Below, piece by piece: positions 37,701 to 45,612 of a stretch of 64,000 bases of DNA. Below the pieces are notes generated by a model. The model searched no databases. It was given only the letters and a program-made list of their open reading frames with translations, and was not told the DNA's origin. Origin of the DNA: Pseudomonadota bacterium. GTDB lineage: Bacteria > Pseudomonadota > Gammaproteobacteria > Ga0077536. Position numbers and translations under genes: made by a program. The stretch covers positions 124,001 through 188,000 of the forward strand of contig JADJYF010000011.1 in NCBI GenBank assembly GCA_016719885.1, written 5' to 3'. Every line of letters begins with the position of its first letter. The first letter of the stretch is position 1.

Positions 37701-38096
37701 GAAGTTGTAGTCGGCGAGCCCGAGATCCTGGCTGTGGATGACATCGACCGTCAGCGCATGCGTGTTGCCATTGCGCAGCGCGACGTGCCAGAACCAGGTT
37801 GCGCTGTCCTGCGCCAGGCGCAGGCTGACGCGATAGCTCAAGCCCTGCCACACACCGCGCACGGCAAAGCCATCGTCCCCTAGTTCGAGGCGCGAGGGGC
37901 TGCGCGGCCCGAGCAGCGCGGTCGCCGCCGGACTGCCGCCGAGACGGCGCAGGTAGAGATTGCACGGCCCGCCTTCCATGGCGTTGCCGCGAAACAGGTT
38001 GAGCATCAGCGCTTCGTGATCGATGCGCGTCACCGTGGCGTTGGCGTCGACGGTGAAGCGCAGTCCGGCGGCGTTGGTGAGCGTGCGGCGGGTCAT
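34755..38096 (-). CDS. GH94 family glycoside phosphorylase (1,2-beta-oligoglucan phosphorylase-like)
   Basis: The 1113-residue protein has the GH94 layout: N-terminal beta-supersandwich, then an (alpha/alpha)6 barrel with GGGWGSRDICQGPLEMLL and YGHGDWNDSMQP, whose Asp corresponds to the general acid of cellobiose-phosphorylase-type enzymes. The opening NLFRGNAMEGGPCNLYLRR and the block QDLGLADYNFIRTSEYFASQ followed by YLDH fit the 1,2-beta-oligoglucan phosphorylase branch. These split beta-1,2-glucans with phosphate to give glucose 1-phosphate. No signal peptide is seen, so it acts in the cytoplasm. It starts in the stop of the preceding gene (ATGA), the last member of a five-gene run. Confidence 0.85.
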   Translation of the reverse strand: MTRRTLTNAAGLRFTVDANATVTRIDHEALMLNLFRGNAMEGGPCNLYLRRLGGSPAATALLGPRSPSRLELGDDGFAVRGVWQGLSYRVSLRLAQDSATWFWHVALRNGNTHALTVDVIHSQDLGLADYNFIRTSEYFASQYLDHTPLFDAAHGRVIATRQNLAMGGRHPWCLIASLHRAVSYSTDALQFHGTATRAGAEAVALVDGLAGMRLQHEHALVCLQDAPLTLAPGMSAQRGFVGCFEADHASASGGADLERLQAARALPEAQPDTEMASTVTLVALPRTLFTSAPLFTAEAAPLASFVAELGAPRVEEKRGAETIASFHAGDLHWVSPAKENAVQRAHAQILRSGGALVPDEGALTSTVLMGGVFNSMLTQGHVGINRLLSSARGYLGLFRALGQRAFVEQQGGWRLLDQPSAWTVTPRGCRWFYRDAEHELEVETRADEVAHRIDVEFHVRRGTPLRVLLANHIALDDDDGADTGAVAWRREGQDVFMHAHAGSAVAARFGTRGFRLRAAADTVLEACGGDELLFDDGQAHDTPYVCLRTAPCIAARFTFTGELLDAPPIAASLLGAPVAMANAMRLDIAPHSAQAQEIRQWSAVLPWFADNALVHYLAPRGLEQFTGGGWGSRDICQGPLEMLLALGQLSPARDLLLRVFAAQNEAGDWPQWFTFFQREREIRAGDSHGDIIFWPLMALARYLEASHDLAFLDERVAFHQAGDGVPTLWQHVERALAHIEAHCLPGTLLIAYGHGDWNDSMQPASAQLRDELCSAWTVTLHFQMLNTLAASLGGGAHAARADSLREMARRIEQDFQRLLVIDEVVPGYMHTRADGSRDYLLHPRDTLTGLHYSMLPIPHAILSGILTPPQAARHLALIEQHLLGPDGARLFDKPMRYRGGPTSLFQRAESAAFFGREIGLMYTHAHLRYAEALAHVGRADAFFAALNLVNPIGLAQRLPGASPRPSHCYYSSSDAAFPDRYAAFEDYGRIARGEIAFDGGWRVYSSGPGLAIAILIRSLLGLRLAGRDLHIDPVMPTSLDGLAVSLPLAGHDCRYTYRVGTRGHGVKSVRLNGAPLTGQALANPYREAGVTLALADVRRFMRDGENAWEIETF

Positions 38097-41000
38097 GGCT
38101 GATCTCCACATACAAAAACAATATGCGCGGGCAGCGCGTGGCAACGCCAGGAGGCCTGGTCGAAATCGTGCCGCGCGATGCCGTTGACGGTCAGCGCGCG
38201 CAGCGGCGCCGGTAACGGTGGGCGCAGCACCAGGCCACCGGCCGGCAGCGTGATGCCCGCGTCGACATGCATCTCCACGCGCTGCGCGTCGAGGCGGCGC
38301 AGGCGGTAGCTGAGTGGGCCGTGATGCGTGGCGAGCGCGGTGACGGTCACGCCCTCGTCGTGCAACCACGCTCCGTCGACGCCGGCCGCCAGCACCAGGC
38401 TCGCGTCGTCATGGTGCTCGTAGGCGAAGGCGCTGGTCAGGGCGTGGATGTATTCGGCGCCTATCCAGCTATGCGGCAGGTCACCGAGGAAGGCCGGCGC
38501 GTCGTAGTCGCGCCACGATTGTTCGGGCCACTGGCGCCACGCGGCGGGGCGGCAGTCGGCCAGCAAGGCATGCAAGACCGCCAGCGCGTCGTCGCGCCGC
38601 CCGAGGCGCAGCAGGGCGCCGACGATGCGGATCTCGTAGGCGCTGTAATTGCTCCAGCGCGTGCTGTCGCTGCGTTCGGCGCGGATCGCGAGGTAACGGT
38701 CGAAAGTCGCGTCCAGCGCCGCGCGCGGCAGACCGTCGCCGTCATCGGCGACCGTCAATGCAATGGCGATGGCGGTGGCGTCGAAATCGCCGAGTTCGAC
38801 CGAGCCCGGAATGAAGTCGATGCCGTGGGTGGCCATGCTGCGCGCAAGCGACGCATGCAGGTCGGTGCGGAATTCAACGGCGAGCGCCGTAATGCGCCGC
38901 GCCTCGTGTTCGTCGCCGGCCTGCGCGGCCAGCCACGCGACATCGCGCAGGCCGCGCAGCGCCCAGAAATCGTCCCAGTAGGCGTGTACCGGCTGCGCCA
39001 TGTAGCCTTCGTGGCTCATGGACTCGGGCAGCAGTCCGAAGCAGGCGGTGTCTCGATACTGCTCGTCCAGGCGTCGTGCACGCAGGCTTTCCAGGCGCGC
39101 CAGCACGCGCTGCGCGCGCGGCCATTGGCGGGCGAGGAAGGCCGGGTCAGGCGCGAGGCGCAGCGCTTCGGCGACGCCGTGCAGGTACTGGCCATAGGCG
39201 TCGTATTCCGGCAGCCATTCGGCGCCATCGTCATCGACGCAGTCCGGCAGTTCACCATCGTCGCGTTGGAAGGGTCCGTACCAGTCGAGCAGGCGCTTCA
39301 GCGGCTCCACCATGCCAAGGCGCGCCAGGGCCGTGCCCATGCCGACCGCGTCGCGCAGGTAGGCGCGCGTGTAACGACGCGGGCCGGGCTGCAGGCGCGC
39401 ATCGCGACGATTGACGAGGATGTGCGCCGCGGCGGTGAGCAGGGTCAGGACCGGCGCGCGCTGCGCGGCGGGCAGGCGCAGCGGCGCCACGCCCAGGCGG
39501 CTGCGCCATTCATCGGCGGCGTGCGCATGGGCGAGCGCCGCGTCCGTGCACGACGGATTGCCGCCGGCCGCTGCGACCCGGGCGTGGATGTCGATGCTTT
39601 GCCCGGCCGCCAGCGTGCGGCTGAACACCAGGCCCGCGCTGGCCAAGCCTGCGTCATCGCGGACTTCGCAGGCCGCGAAGCCCTGCGCGCCACGCAAGGC
39701 TTCGAGCAGCGACTCGCCGGCGCCATGCTCGGCGACGACGGCGTCGGCGGCGGGCGTCACCGCCAGCCGGCGCGCGTGGTTGACCGTCAGCCCGTCTCTG
39801 TCGGCGGCCAGGTGATGCAGCGACGTGATGCCGCCGTGGCCCTGCCATTGCTGCCAGATCGGCGTCACCAGGAACGGCCGCACCACGAGCTGCAGGGCGA
39901 AGGTTTCGGCCGCGCTGCCGTGATGGCTGAGCCGGTAGCGCACATGGAGGGCGCTGTCCTCGCCGCTGCCCAGCATCACCGGCGCGATGTCGAGCGTGAA
40001 GCCCGGGCCGCGCCAGCGTACGCGCGGCAGCGGCAGGCAATCGTCCTCGAGGGAGGCTTCGAGTTCGACATCGGCCCAGGTGAAGAGCGTGGTACCTGCC
40101 GCGACGAACGGCTCGACGGCGAAATCGCCGCCATCGACTTCGACCAGGCCCTCGGTGTTGATCAAGGCCACGCCCGAGCCGCCGGCGGCGCCGGTCACCG
40201 TCCAGTAGCTCTGCTGCTCGCGCAGCGCCTTGGGATAGACGCCGGGCGCCGCTTCCAGCGCCATGGACGCGAGGCCGTCGTAAAGATTCGGCGCGTAGTA
40301 CCAGGGCGCGAACGCGATGTGACGCACGGCCGCGCGCGCGGCGCCGCCGTCGACGCGCAACCTCAGGCCGGTGCTGCGCGTGTCCGGCAACAGCACCGTG
40401 CTGCGCGGTCCCGGGCGCTGCTCGCTGCGATGGCGGCATTGCCACGCGCCATCGGCATCACGCACGTCGATGGCATGGGCGACCGGCAGGGCGTCACGCC
40501 GCCAGTCGATGTGCACGGCGCTGAAGGCGCGCTCGCCGCCGAAGTCCAGGCAGAGGGACTGTTCGCCGGCCGCCGCGCTTTGCCAATGGCGCGGGTCGTC
40601 GACGAGTACGTCGATGGCGGGATGCGCGGCCTCGGCGCTGGACGCGTGCACGCGCGGCGTCGCGTCATAGGTGAGATCGCACAGGCGCAGATTACGCAGG
40701 CTGAGCGTGCCGCGGCCGCTGCCGACCACCGCTATCTCCAGCGCATCGCAGTGCGCCAGTCGCCGCGTGCGCCGCGCGCCCCAGGCATAGATGATGTCGC
40801 GCGCCGCGATGTGCCATGGCGTCCACGCGACGCCCAGCTCGAAATGCTCATCGCGCAGCCGCCACACGTTGGCCAGGCTGTCGTCCACCAGCTTGAATTC
40901 GACGATGTGCTGCCCGCCGTGGCCACGACGTTCGAGCGTGAAGGCGTAGTCTTCGGGCAGGGTCAGTGCCAGCGCGCGTCGCGCGATGACGAAGCCGCCG

Positions 41001-41143
41001 CCGGCGAGATCGTAGTCGAGATGCATGATGCAGCCGTCGCCGTCACGCGCGTGGCGCAACTGCAAGCGCGCCGCGCCGGGCGCGATCGCCTGCCACGGCG
41101 CGAGATCGCAAAAGTCGTCGAGCAGGGTGTCCTTGCCGGTCAC
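38093..41143 (-). CDS. large six-hairpin glycosidase-like protein
   Basis: I cannot name a family for this 1016-residue protein. The N-terminal 290 residues look like two beta-sandwich carbohydrate-binding or discoidin-like modules. A middle beta-rich part (about 300-520) contains APWYYAPNLYDGLASMALE and resembles a supersandwich. The region from about 590 to 920 is helical, with NRRDARLQPGPRRYTRAYLR and WYGPFQRDDGELPDCVDDDG, like an (alpha/alpha)6-barrel glycoside hydrolase with acidic active-site residues. The GTG start at 41143 overlaps the ABC gene stop (GTGA) and its own stop overlaps the GH94 start. A role in breaking down the same glucan is likely from context. Confidence 0.75.
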   Translation of the reverse strand: MTGKDTLLDDFCDLAPWQAIAPGAARLQLRHARDGDGCIMHLDYDLAGGGFVIARRALALTLPEDYAFTLERRGHGGQHIVEFKLVDDSLANVWRLRDEHFELGVAWTPWHIAARDIIYAWGARRTRRLAHCDALEIAVVGSGRGTLSLRNLRLCDLTYDATPRVHASSAEAAHPAIDVLVDDPRHWQSAAAGEQSLCLDFGGERAFSAVHIDWRRDALPVAHAIDVRDADGAWQCRHRSEQRPGPRSTVLLPDTRSTGLRLRVDGGAARAAVRHIAFAPWYYAPNLYDGLASMALEAAPGVYPKALREQQSYWTVTGAAGGSGVALINTEGLVEVDGGDFAVEPFVAAGTTLFTWADVELEASLEDDCLPLPRVRWRGPGFTLDIAPVMLGSGEDSALHVRYRLSHHGSAAETFALQLVVRPFLVTPIWQQWQGHGGITSLHHLAADRDGLTVNHARRLAVTPAADAVVAEHGAGESLLEALRGAQGFAACEVRDDAGLASAGLVFSRTLAAGQSIDIHARVAAAGGNPSCTDAALAHAHAADEWRSRLGVAPLRLPAAQRAPVLTLLTAAAHILVNRRDARLQPGPRRYTRAYLRDAVGMGTALARLGMVEPLKRLLDWYGPFQRDDGELPDCVDDDGAEWLPEYDAYGQYLHGVAEALRLAPDPAFLARQWPRAQRVLARLESLRARRLDEQYRDTACFGLLPESMSHEGYMAQPVHAYWDDFWALRGLRDVAWLAAQAGDEHEARRITALAVEFRTDLHASLARSMATHGIDFIPGSVELGDFDATAIAIALTVADDGDGLPRAALDATFDRYLAIRAERSDSTRWSNYSAYEIRIVGALLRLGRRDDALAVLHALLADCRPAAWRQWPEQSWRDYDAPAFLGDLPHSWIGAEYIHALTSAFAYEHHDDASLVLAAGVDGAWLHDEGVTVTALATHHGPLSYRLRRLDAQRVEMHVDAGITLPAGGLVLRPPLPAPLRALTVNGIARHDFDQASWRCHALPAHIVFVCGDQP

Positions 41144-42879
41144 GCGCGACCGCCATGCTCCGGCAGCATTTTGCCGTGGGCCACGCGCCGCAGCTGCCAG
41201 GAACCACCTTCGGCGAGATCGAGCACCAGGTCGAAGTGCTCGAGATCCTGCGTTTCGGGTTCCAGCGCGATGTAGGTGATGCCGCGTTGCGCGAACAGGT
41301 CCAGTATGTGGTTGATGGTGTGCCGCTCGAGCGTCACGCTCAGGCGTTCCAGCATCACGAAGCGCGGTCGCGCCAGCAGCACGTGGGCGCATACCAGGAG
41401 CTGCTGTTCGCCGATGGTCAGCAGCGAAGTCCACTTCTGCTCGGTGTCGATGTCCACGCAGCGCGCCAGCACCGCCTCCAGGCCGACCATGCGCAGGGTC
41501 GCGAGCACGGTGTCGCGAAACGATTCCACGTCCGCCTGCTCGCGATCGTCGGCCAGCAGTACTTCGAGCAAGGTGCCGTCGGGCAAGTAGGGTTGTTCGG
41601 TGACGAACATCATCTGTTCATTGCGCGGGCGGATGATGCGGCCGCGGCCCCAGTTGCGGATGCCGGCGGTGGTGCGCATCAGCACCGAGCGCACGTCGTT
41701 CTGTGCGCCGCGCACCAACAGGCACGCGCCCGGCAGCAGCACCAGGTTCAGGTCGGCGATCAGGATGCGATGGCGATGGGCCGACAGCATGGTGACGTTC
41801 TCGAACGCCAGGCGCCCATCGTCCTCGACGGTGGTGATGCCGTGATGCGGATCGTGGTCGCCGTTGTCGATGGCCATGATCAACGCGTCGAGACGTGCCA
41901 CCACCGCCGCCAGCGACGACAGCAGCTGGGTTTGGGTGACGATCAGCGAGAACGCGCCCAGCAGGTGGGTGAAGGCCACCGCCGACTGCGTGATGACGCC
42001 GAACTCGATATCGCCGCGCATGAACAGCGGCGCCACCATCAGCGCCGGGATGATCTGGATGAGCCAGTTGTAACCGGTGGTGAAGAAGCTCAGGTTGCGC
42101 TGGACCACGATCACGCGGCCGGCGTTTTCCACCAGGTGGTCGAGATGGCGGCGCAGGTGGCCGGAGAAATTGCCTTCGCGGCCGGTCAGCGCCACCAGCG
42201 CGGCATTCTCCTTGACGTGCACCAGGGCCGCGCGAAAGTCCGCTTCGCGGTCGAGCTGCTGGTAATTCAAACGCACCAGCGGGCGCCCGAGCAGCAGGCT
42301 GAGCAAGGTGCCGACGGCCGCGTACAGCACGCCAACACCGAACAGCGCGGGGCTGATGGTCCACAGCACGGCGGCGAAAGACACCACCGTCAGGCTGCCG
42401 TTGAAGATCATCAGCACGAAGGACAGGGTGACGGTGGTGAACGACCTGACATCCTCGGCGATGCGCTGGTCCGGGTTCTCGATGCCGGCCACCGTCGCGA
42501 CCTTGAGATAATTGCGCCGCGCCATGTAACGCTCGAGCAGGCGCGTGGTGGCCCAGTTGCGCCACACCAGGCTCAGGCGATCCTCGTAATAGCGGCCCAG
42601 CACCGAGCACAGCGTGGCGACCGCGAACACGCCCACCCACACCAGCGCCTGGGCGACGAAGGCCGGGTGGTTGCGTTCGGCGAGCGCGGTCATGAAGTTG
42701 CGCCCGACGTAGCTGTTGACCACGTTCAGGCCGTTGCAGGCGAGCGCGAACAGGATCACGACCGCGAACAGGGTGCGCGCCATGAGGCCCGCATCGGGCG
42801 CGCGCGCGAAGGCGTGGATCTGGGCCAGCCAGTGCTGCCAGGTCTCGCGGGTGAAGGTGATTTCGGGGCGCGGAGTCAC
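41140..42879 (-). CDS. SbmA/YddA-like ABC transporter with degenerate ATPase domain
   Basis: The 579-residue protein has the ABC_membrane_2 type membrane domain of the SbmA/BacA-YddA group (about 25-335; six helices, NSYVGRNFMTAL, YYEDRLSLVWRNW). An ABC-like domain follows (about 355-565), but every catalytic motif is altered. The Walker A position is GAQNDVRSVL (391-400, no GKS/T), the Q-loop TEQPYLPDGTL, the signature LLTIGEQQ, and Walker B FVMLER in place of an LDE; the H-loop His is missing (YIALEPE). ATP hydrolysis is therefore improbable. It lies between the regulator and glycosidase genes and may move a peptide or glycan across the inner membrane. Confidence 0.85.
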   Translation of the reverse strand: MTPRPEITFTRETWQHWLAQIHAFARAPDAGLMARTLFAVVILFALACNGLNVVNSYVGRNFMTALAERNHPAFVAQALVWVGVFAVATLCSVLGRYYEDRLSLVWRNWATTRLLERYMARRNYLKVATVAGIENPDQRIAEDVRSFTTVTLSFVLMIFNGSLTVVSFAAVLWTISPALFGVGVLYAAVGTLLSLLLGRPLVRLNYQQLDREADFRAALVHVKENAALVALTGREGNFSGHLRRHLDHLVENAGRVIVVQRNLSFFTTGYNWLIQIIPALMVAPLFMRGDIEFGVITQSAVAFTHLLGAFSLIVTQTQLLSSLAAVVARLDALIMAIDNGDHDPHHGITTVEDDGRLAFENVTMLSAHRHRILIADLNLVLLPGACLLVRGAQNDVRSVLMRTTAGIRNWGRGRIIRPRNEQMMFVTEQPYLPDGTLLEVLLADDREQADVESFRDTVLATLRMVGLEAVLARCVDIDTEQKWTSLLTIGEQQLLVCAHVLLARPRFVMLERLSVTLERHTINHILDLFAQRGITYIALEPETQDLEHFDLVLDLAEGGSWQLRRVAHGKMLPEHGGRA

Positions 42880-42954
42880 GAAGCGGGAGTGGACCGGCGG
42901 ACAGCGTCCGTGCGAAGCGCGCGCCGCGGCGTGGGCCGACAGCGCGCGTTGCGG

Positions 42955-43596
42955 TTACAGGGTGATGAAGCCGCGCCGCACCGCGATGGTGACAGCGTGG
43001 GTGCGATCGTTGGCGTTGAGTTTCACCATGATGTTGCGCACGTGCATCTTCACGGTTTCTTCGCTGATCGAAAGCTTGTGAGCGATTTCGCGGTTGCGAT
43101 GGCCGCCGGCGATGAGCTTCAACACTTCGAGTTCGCGCGCCGACAGGTTCTTGTCGGTCAGGTGCTCGGCGATGTGGGTGGCGACGCGCTCCGGGATGCG
43201 GGTCTTGCCGGCGTTGACGCTGCGGATGATGTCCAGCAGTTCCGACATCGCCATGCCCTTCAGCACGTAGCCCTTGGCGCCGGCGTTGAGCGTGCGCTGC
43301 ATGGGCACGTCGCCGGTCTCGGTGGTCAGCACCACGATGCGGGCATCGGGGAACTCGGCGCGGATGGCGGCGATGGCCTCGGTGCCCGAGATGCCCGGCA
43401 GGCGCAGGTCCATGAGCGTGACATCGGGCCGGTGGGTGCGGAATTTCTCGATCGCTTCCTCGCCGGTGCCGGCCTCGGCCACCAGCTCGAAGCCGGGGTC
43501 ATTGGCCAGGACCGCGGACAGTCCTTCGCGGAATATCGGGTGATCGTCCACGCACATGACGCGGATCGGCGAGGGGGTGATGTTTTGTGCCAACAC
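42955..43596 (-). CDS. NarL/FixJ-type response regulator
   Basis: The 213-residue protein has a receiver domain (DDHP at 17-20, phosphoacceptor Asp63 in LMDLRLPG, Lys in GYVLKG) and a C-terminal LuxR-type helix-turn-helix (about 150-205; LSARELEVLKLIAGG, SISEETVKMHVRNIMVKL). It should be the partner of the histidine kinase that ends 10 bases upstream on the same strand, and is a candidate controller of the ABC and glycosidase genes that follow after 75 bases. Confidence 0.94.
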   Translation of the reverse strand: MLAQNITPSPIRVMCVDDHPIFREGLSAVLANDPGFELVAEAGTGEEAIEKFRTHRPDVTLMDLRLPGISGTEAIAAIRAEFPDARIVVLTTETGDVPMQRTLNAGAKGYVLKGMAMSELLDIIRSVNAGKTRIPERVATHIAEHLTDKNLSARELEVLKLIAGGHRNREIAHKLSISEETVKMHVRNIMVKLNANDRTHAVTIAVRRGFITL

Positions 43597-43606
43597 GTGC
43601 TGTCCT

Positions 43607-45388
43607 TCAGTCGAGATATGCCGAGGCGCCCGGCAGGGTCAATGTTACCGCGGTCCCACCGCACTGTCGCCGCTGCAATTGCAGTTGCGCACCGATGGTC
43701 GCGGCGCGTTCGCGCATGCCGCGGATGCCGTAATGGCCTGGTCGGCCGTGGGTCATGAATTCTTCGCGGATGCCGGCGCCGTCGTCGCTGACCTCGACCG
43801 TGAGGTCGTCGCCGAAATGCACGTGCAGGCGGATCACCCGCGCGCTGGCGTGACGCACCGCGTTCAGGCCGGCCTCGCGGCAGATGACCTGGATCTCGCT
43901 CGAGATGCTGGGATGGATGTTGCGTTCCATGCCTTCGATTTCCACCACGCAGCGCGCGTCGGATTCGGTGGTGAGTTCGGCGCTGAGGTTGTCGAGACCG
44001 GCCGACAGTTCATAGACGCCATGGGACGACGAGCGCAACAGCGACAGCACTTCGCGGCCTTCGGTCACCGCGTGGCCCGACGCCGCCAGCGCGCGGGTGA
44101 ACAGGTCCGCCGCCGACGGGTCGCCGGCCTTCACCCTTTCCAGCCCCGCTTCCAGCATGAACTGCATGCCTTGCACGCTCTGCAGCAGGGTGTCGTGCAG
44201 ATCACGCGCGATGCGCAGGCGCTCTTCCTGCTGCGCCACGCGCGCGCGGGTCTGCAGGGCCTTGATGCGGGCATCCTCCTGCTGGTGGGCGAAGGCCTCG
44301 CCCAGCGCGCGCATGATCTGATCGGCCAGCATGCGGAAGAAGGTGATGTGATCGTCGTCCAGTCGCTTGTGCGGACTGACGCCCGCCACCACGATGGCGC
44401 GCGGCGCGCGCGTGTCGGGCGACACCAGCGACAACACGGCCAGCTGTTGCGCGGGGATGCGCCACGCGCCGAGCGGCAGCGGCTGCAGGGACGGTGTGAC
44501 GTCGAGAAACTGCAGCAGCGGGCGCACGTCGCGCGTGACGAAATGTGCGAGCGGCGAGGCGCTGTCGGCGCGCAGCACCGCTGGGCTCAGGGGATGATCG
44601 CTGTCGATGTTGGCGACCGCGTGCAGCTGCGCCTGGGCGCCGTCTTCGTCGCACAGGTACAGCGCGGCGAAGGGAATGTCGTAGGGGTTCTCGGTCAGCA
44701 CCTCGGCGGCCACGCGCAGCGTCTCTTCGCTGCGCCGCGCGCGACGCGTGGACAGGCCCAGGCGCTGCAGGGTGTGCAGGCGCCGCTCGGCGATGACGCG
44801 CGTGGAGGTTTCCGGCACCGTGACGAACGCGCCTTCGATCTGTTCGTACTCGTTGACGATGGGCGCGTAGCTGTAGGTGCAATAGAACTCTTCGAGGTAG
44901 CCGCGGCGGTTGATGAAGCTCGGCGAATCGACGGTGCCGGAGGATTCGCCGCGATACAGGGTCGCCTCGAGCTGCGGCTGCATGATCTCGAAGATCTCCG
45001 GCCACACCACGTCGGCCGGTTGCAGAAGCGCCCACGGATGCTTGGTGCCAAGCAGCGAGGCGAAGGCGTCGTTGTACAAAAGCAGGTGCTGCGGGCCCCA
45101 GTAGATGCAGCTGCACAGGCGCGAGCCCAGGCACAGGGTGACGGCGGTGCGCATGGCGTGGGACCACTGCTCGGGCGCGCCGAGCTCGGTGTGTTCCCAA
45201 TCGATCTGGCGCATGCGCATGGCCATGCCGGAGTTGCCGCTGAACAGGCGCAGACGCGAGGGCGTGGTGACGGCGGCGCCACGCCCGAAATTGCGCGGTG
45301 AACCGATGGCGGACATGGTCAGGCGCGTGCGCGCCGGCGTGCCGCCGGTGGCGTGTCGGTAGCCGCGTCCGAAGGCGCAGTGCGGCAT
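43607..45388 (-). CDS. sensor histidine kinase, NarX/DesK type with PAS and GAF
   Basis: The 593-residue protein has a PAS-like domain (about 60-190; IYWGPQHLLLYNDAF), a GAF domain (about 205-375), a HisKA_3 dimerisation helix with phosphoacceptor His (EERLRIARDLHDTLLQSVQG) and a GHKL ATPase (REAGLNAVRHA, DDGAGI, GIRGMRERA). It has no clear membrane helix, so it is probably cytoplasmic and senses a small ligand or redox state. ATG at 45388 is chosen for the GGGGAG site upstream; an internal ATG at 45316 is possible. It forms a two-component pair with the next gene. Confidence 0.92.
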   Translation of the reverse strand: MPHCAFGRGYRHATGGTPARTRLTMSAIGSPRNFGRGAAVTTPSRLRLFSGNSGMAMRMRQIDWEHTELGAPEQWSHAMRTAVTLCLGSRLCSCIYWGPQHLLLYNDAFASLLGTKHPWALLQPADVVWPEIFEIMQPQLEATLYRGESSGTVDSPSFINRRGYLEEFYCTYSYAPIVNEYEQIEGAFVTVPETSTRVIAERRLHTLQRLGLSTRRARRSEETLRVAAEVLTENPYDIPFAALYLCDEDGAQAQLHAVANIDSDHPLSPAVLRADSASPLAHFVTRDVRPLLQFLDVTPSLQPLPLGAWRIPAQQLAVLSLVSPDTRAPRAIVVAGVSPHKRLDDDHITFFRMLADQIMRALGEAFAHQQEDARIKALQTRARVAQQEERLRIARDLHDTLLQSVQGMQFMLEAGLERVKAGDPSAADLFTRALAASGHAVTEGREVLSLLRSSSHGVYELSAGLDNLSAELTTESDARCVVEIEGMERNIHPSISSEIQVICREAGLNAVRHASARVIRLHVHFGDDLTVEVSDDGAGIREEFMTHGRPGHYGIRGMRERAATIGAQLQLQRRQCGGTAVTLTLPGASAYLD

Positions 45389-45397
45389 GTGCTTGCT

Positions 45398-45403
45398 CTC
45401 CCC
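45398..45403 (-). promoter_or_regulatory. ribosome binding site of the NarX-type kinase gene
   Basis: GGGGAG on the minus strand, nine bases before the ATG at 45388; used to prefer this start over 45316. Confidence 0.6.
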
Positions 45404-45491
45404 TGTGAAGGCGCCATGCGTGCGGCCGCCTGGGCCTATGGTAGACCCGTACGGCGGCGGATGCGACCGCGGGCGCGGGTTGCTCCGCGCC

Positions 45492-45518
45492 CTGTAGGTG
45501 CGAACCAATTGGCACATT
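45492..45518. repeat. REP-like repeat, family B, degenerate (B6)
   Basis: CTGTAGGTGCGAACCAATTGGCAC: the left half is canonical and the centre has drifted to AACCAATTGG. It is followed by GGGTCAGG and ACCCACAGG pieces that look like worn family A remains, in the gap between divergent genes. Confidence 0.6.
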
Positions 45519-45612
45519 GGGTCAGGCCGAAGCGACCCACAGGATGCTGCGGGTCAGGCACCTACAGGCGGCGCGCCGTCGTCGATGCCGCCCGTAGTAA
45601 ACTCCGCCCCCC

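Noticed and set aside
38267..41275. 1002-codon open frame on the plus strand
   Set aside because: Antisense to the large glycosidase-like gene; Arg/Gly/Gln/Val-rich composition typical of high-GC shadows, with no known motif, while the minus frame has overlaps with both neighbours.
41140..42879. Frameshift as the cause of the odd ATPase domain
   Set aside because: The frame stays open and in register: PYLPDGTL, GEQQ and the positions around each motif are still recognisable, so point changes fit better than a frameshift.
41155..43758. 867-codon open frame on the plus strand
   Set aside because: Antisense to the ABC and regulator genes, which have clear domains; the product is low-complexity (His/Gln/Arg/Asp).
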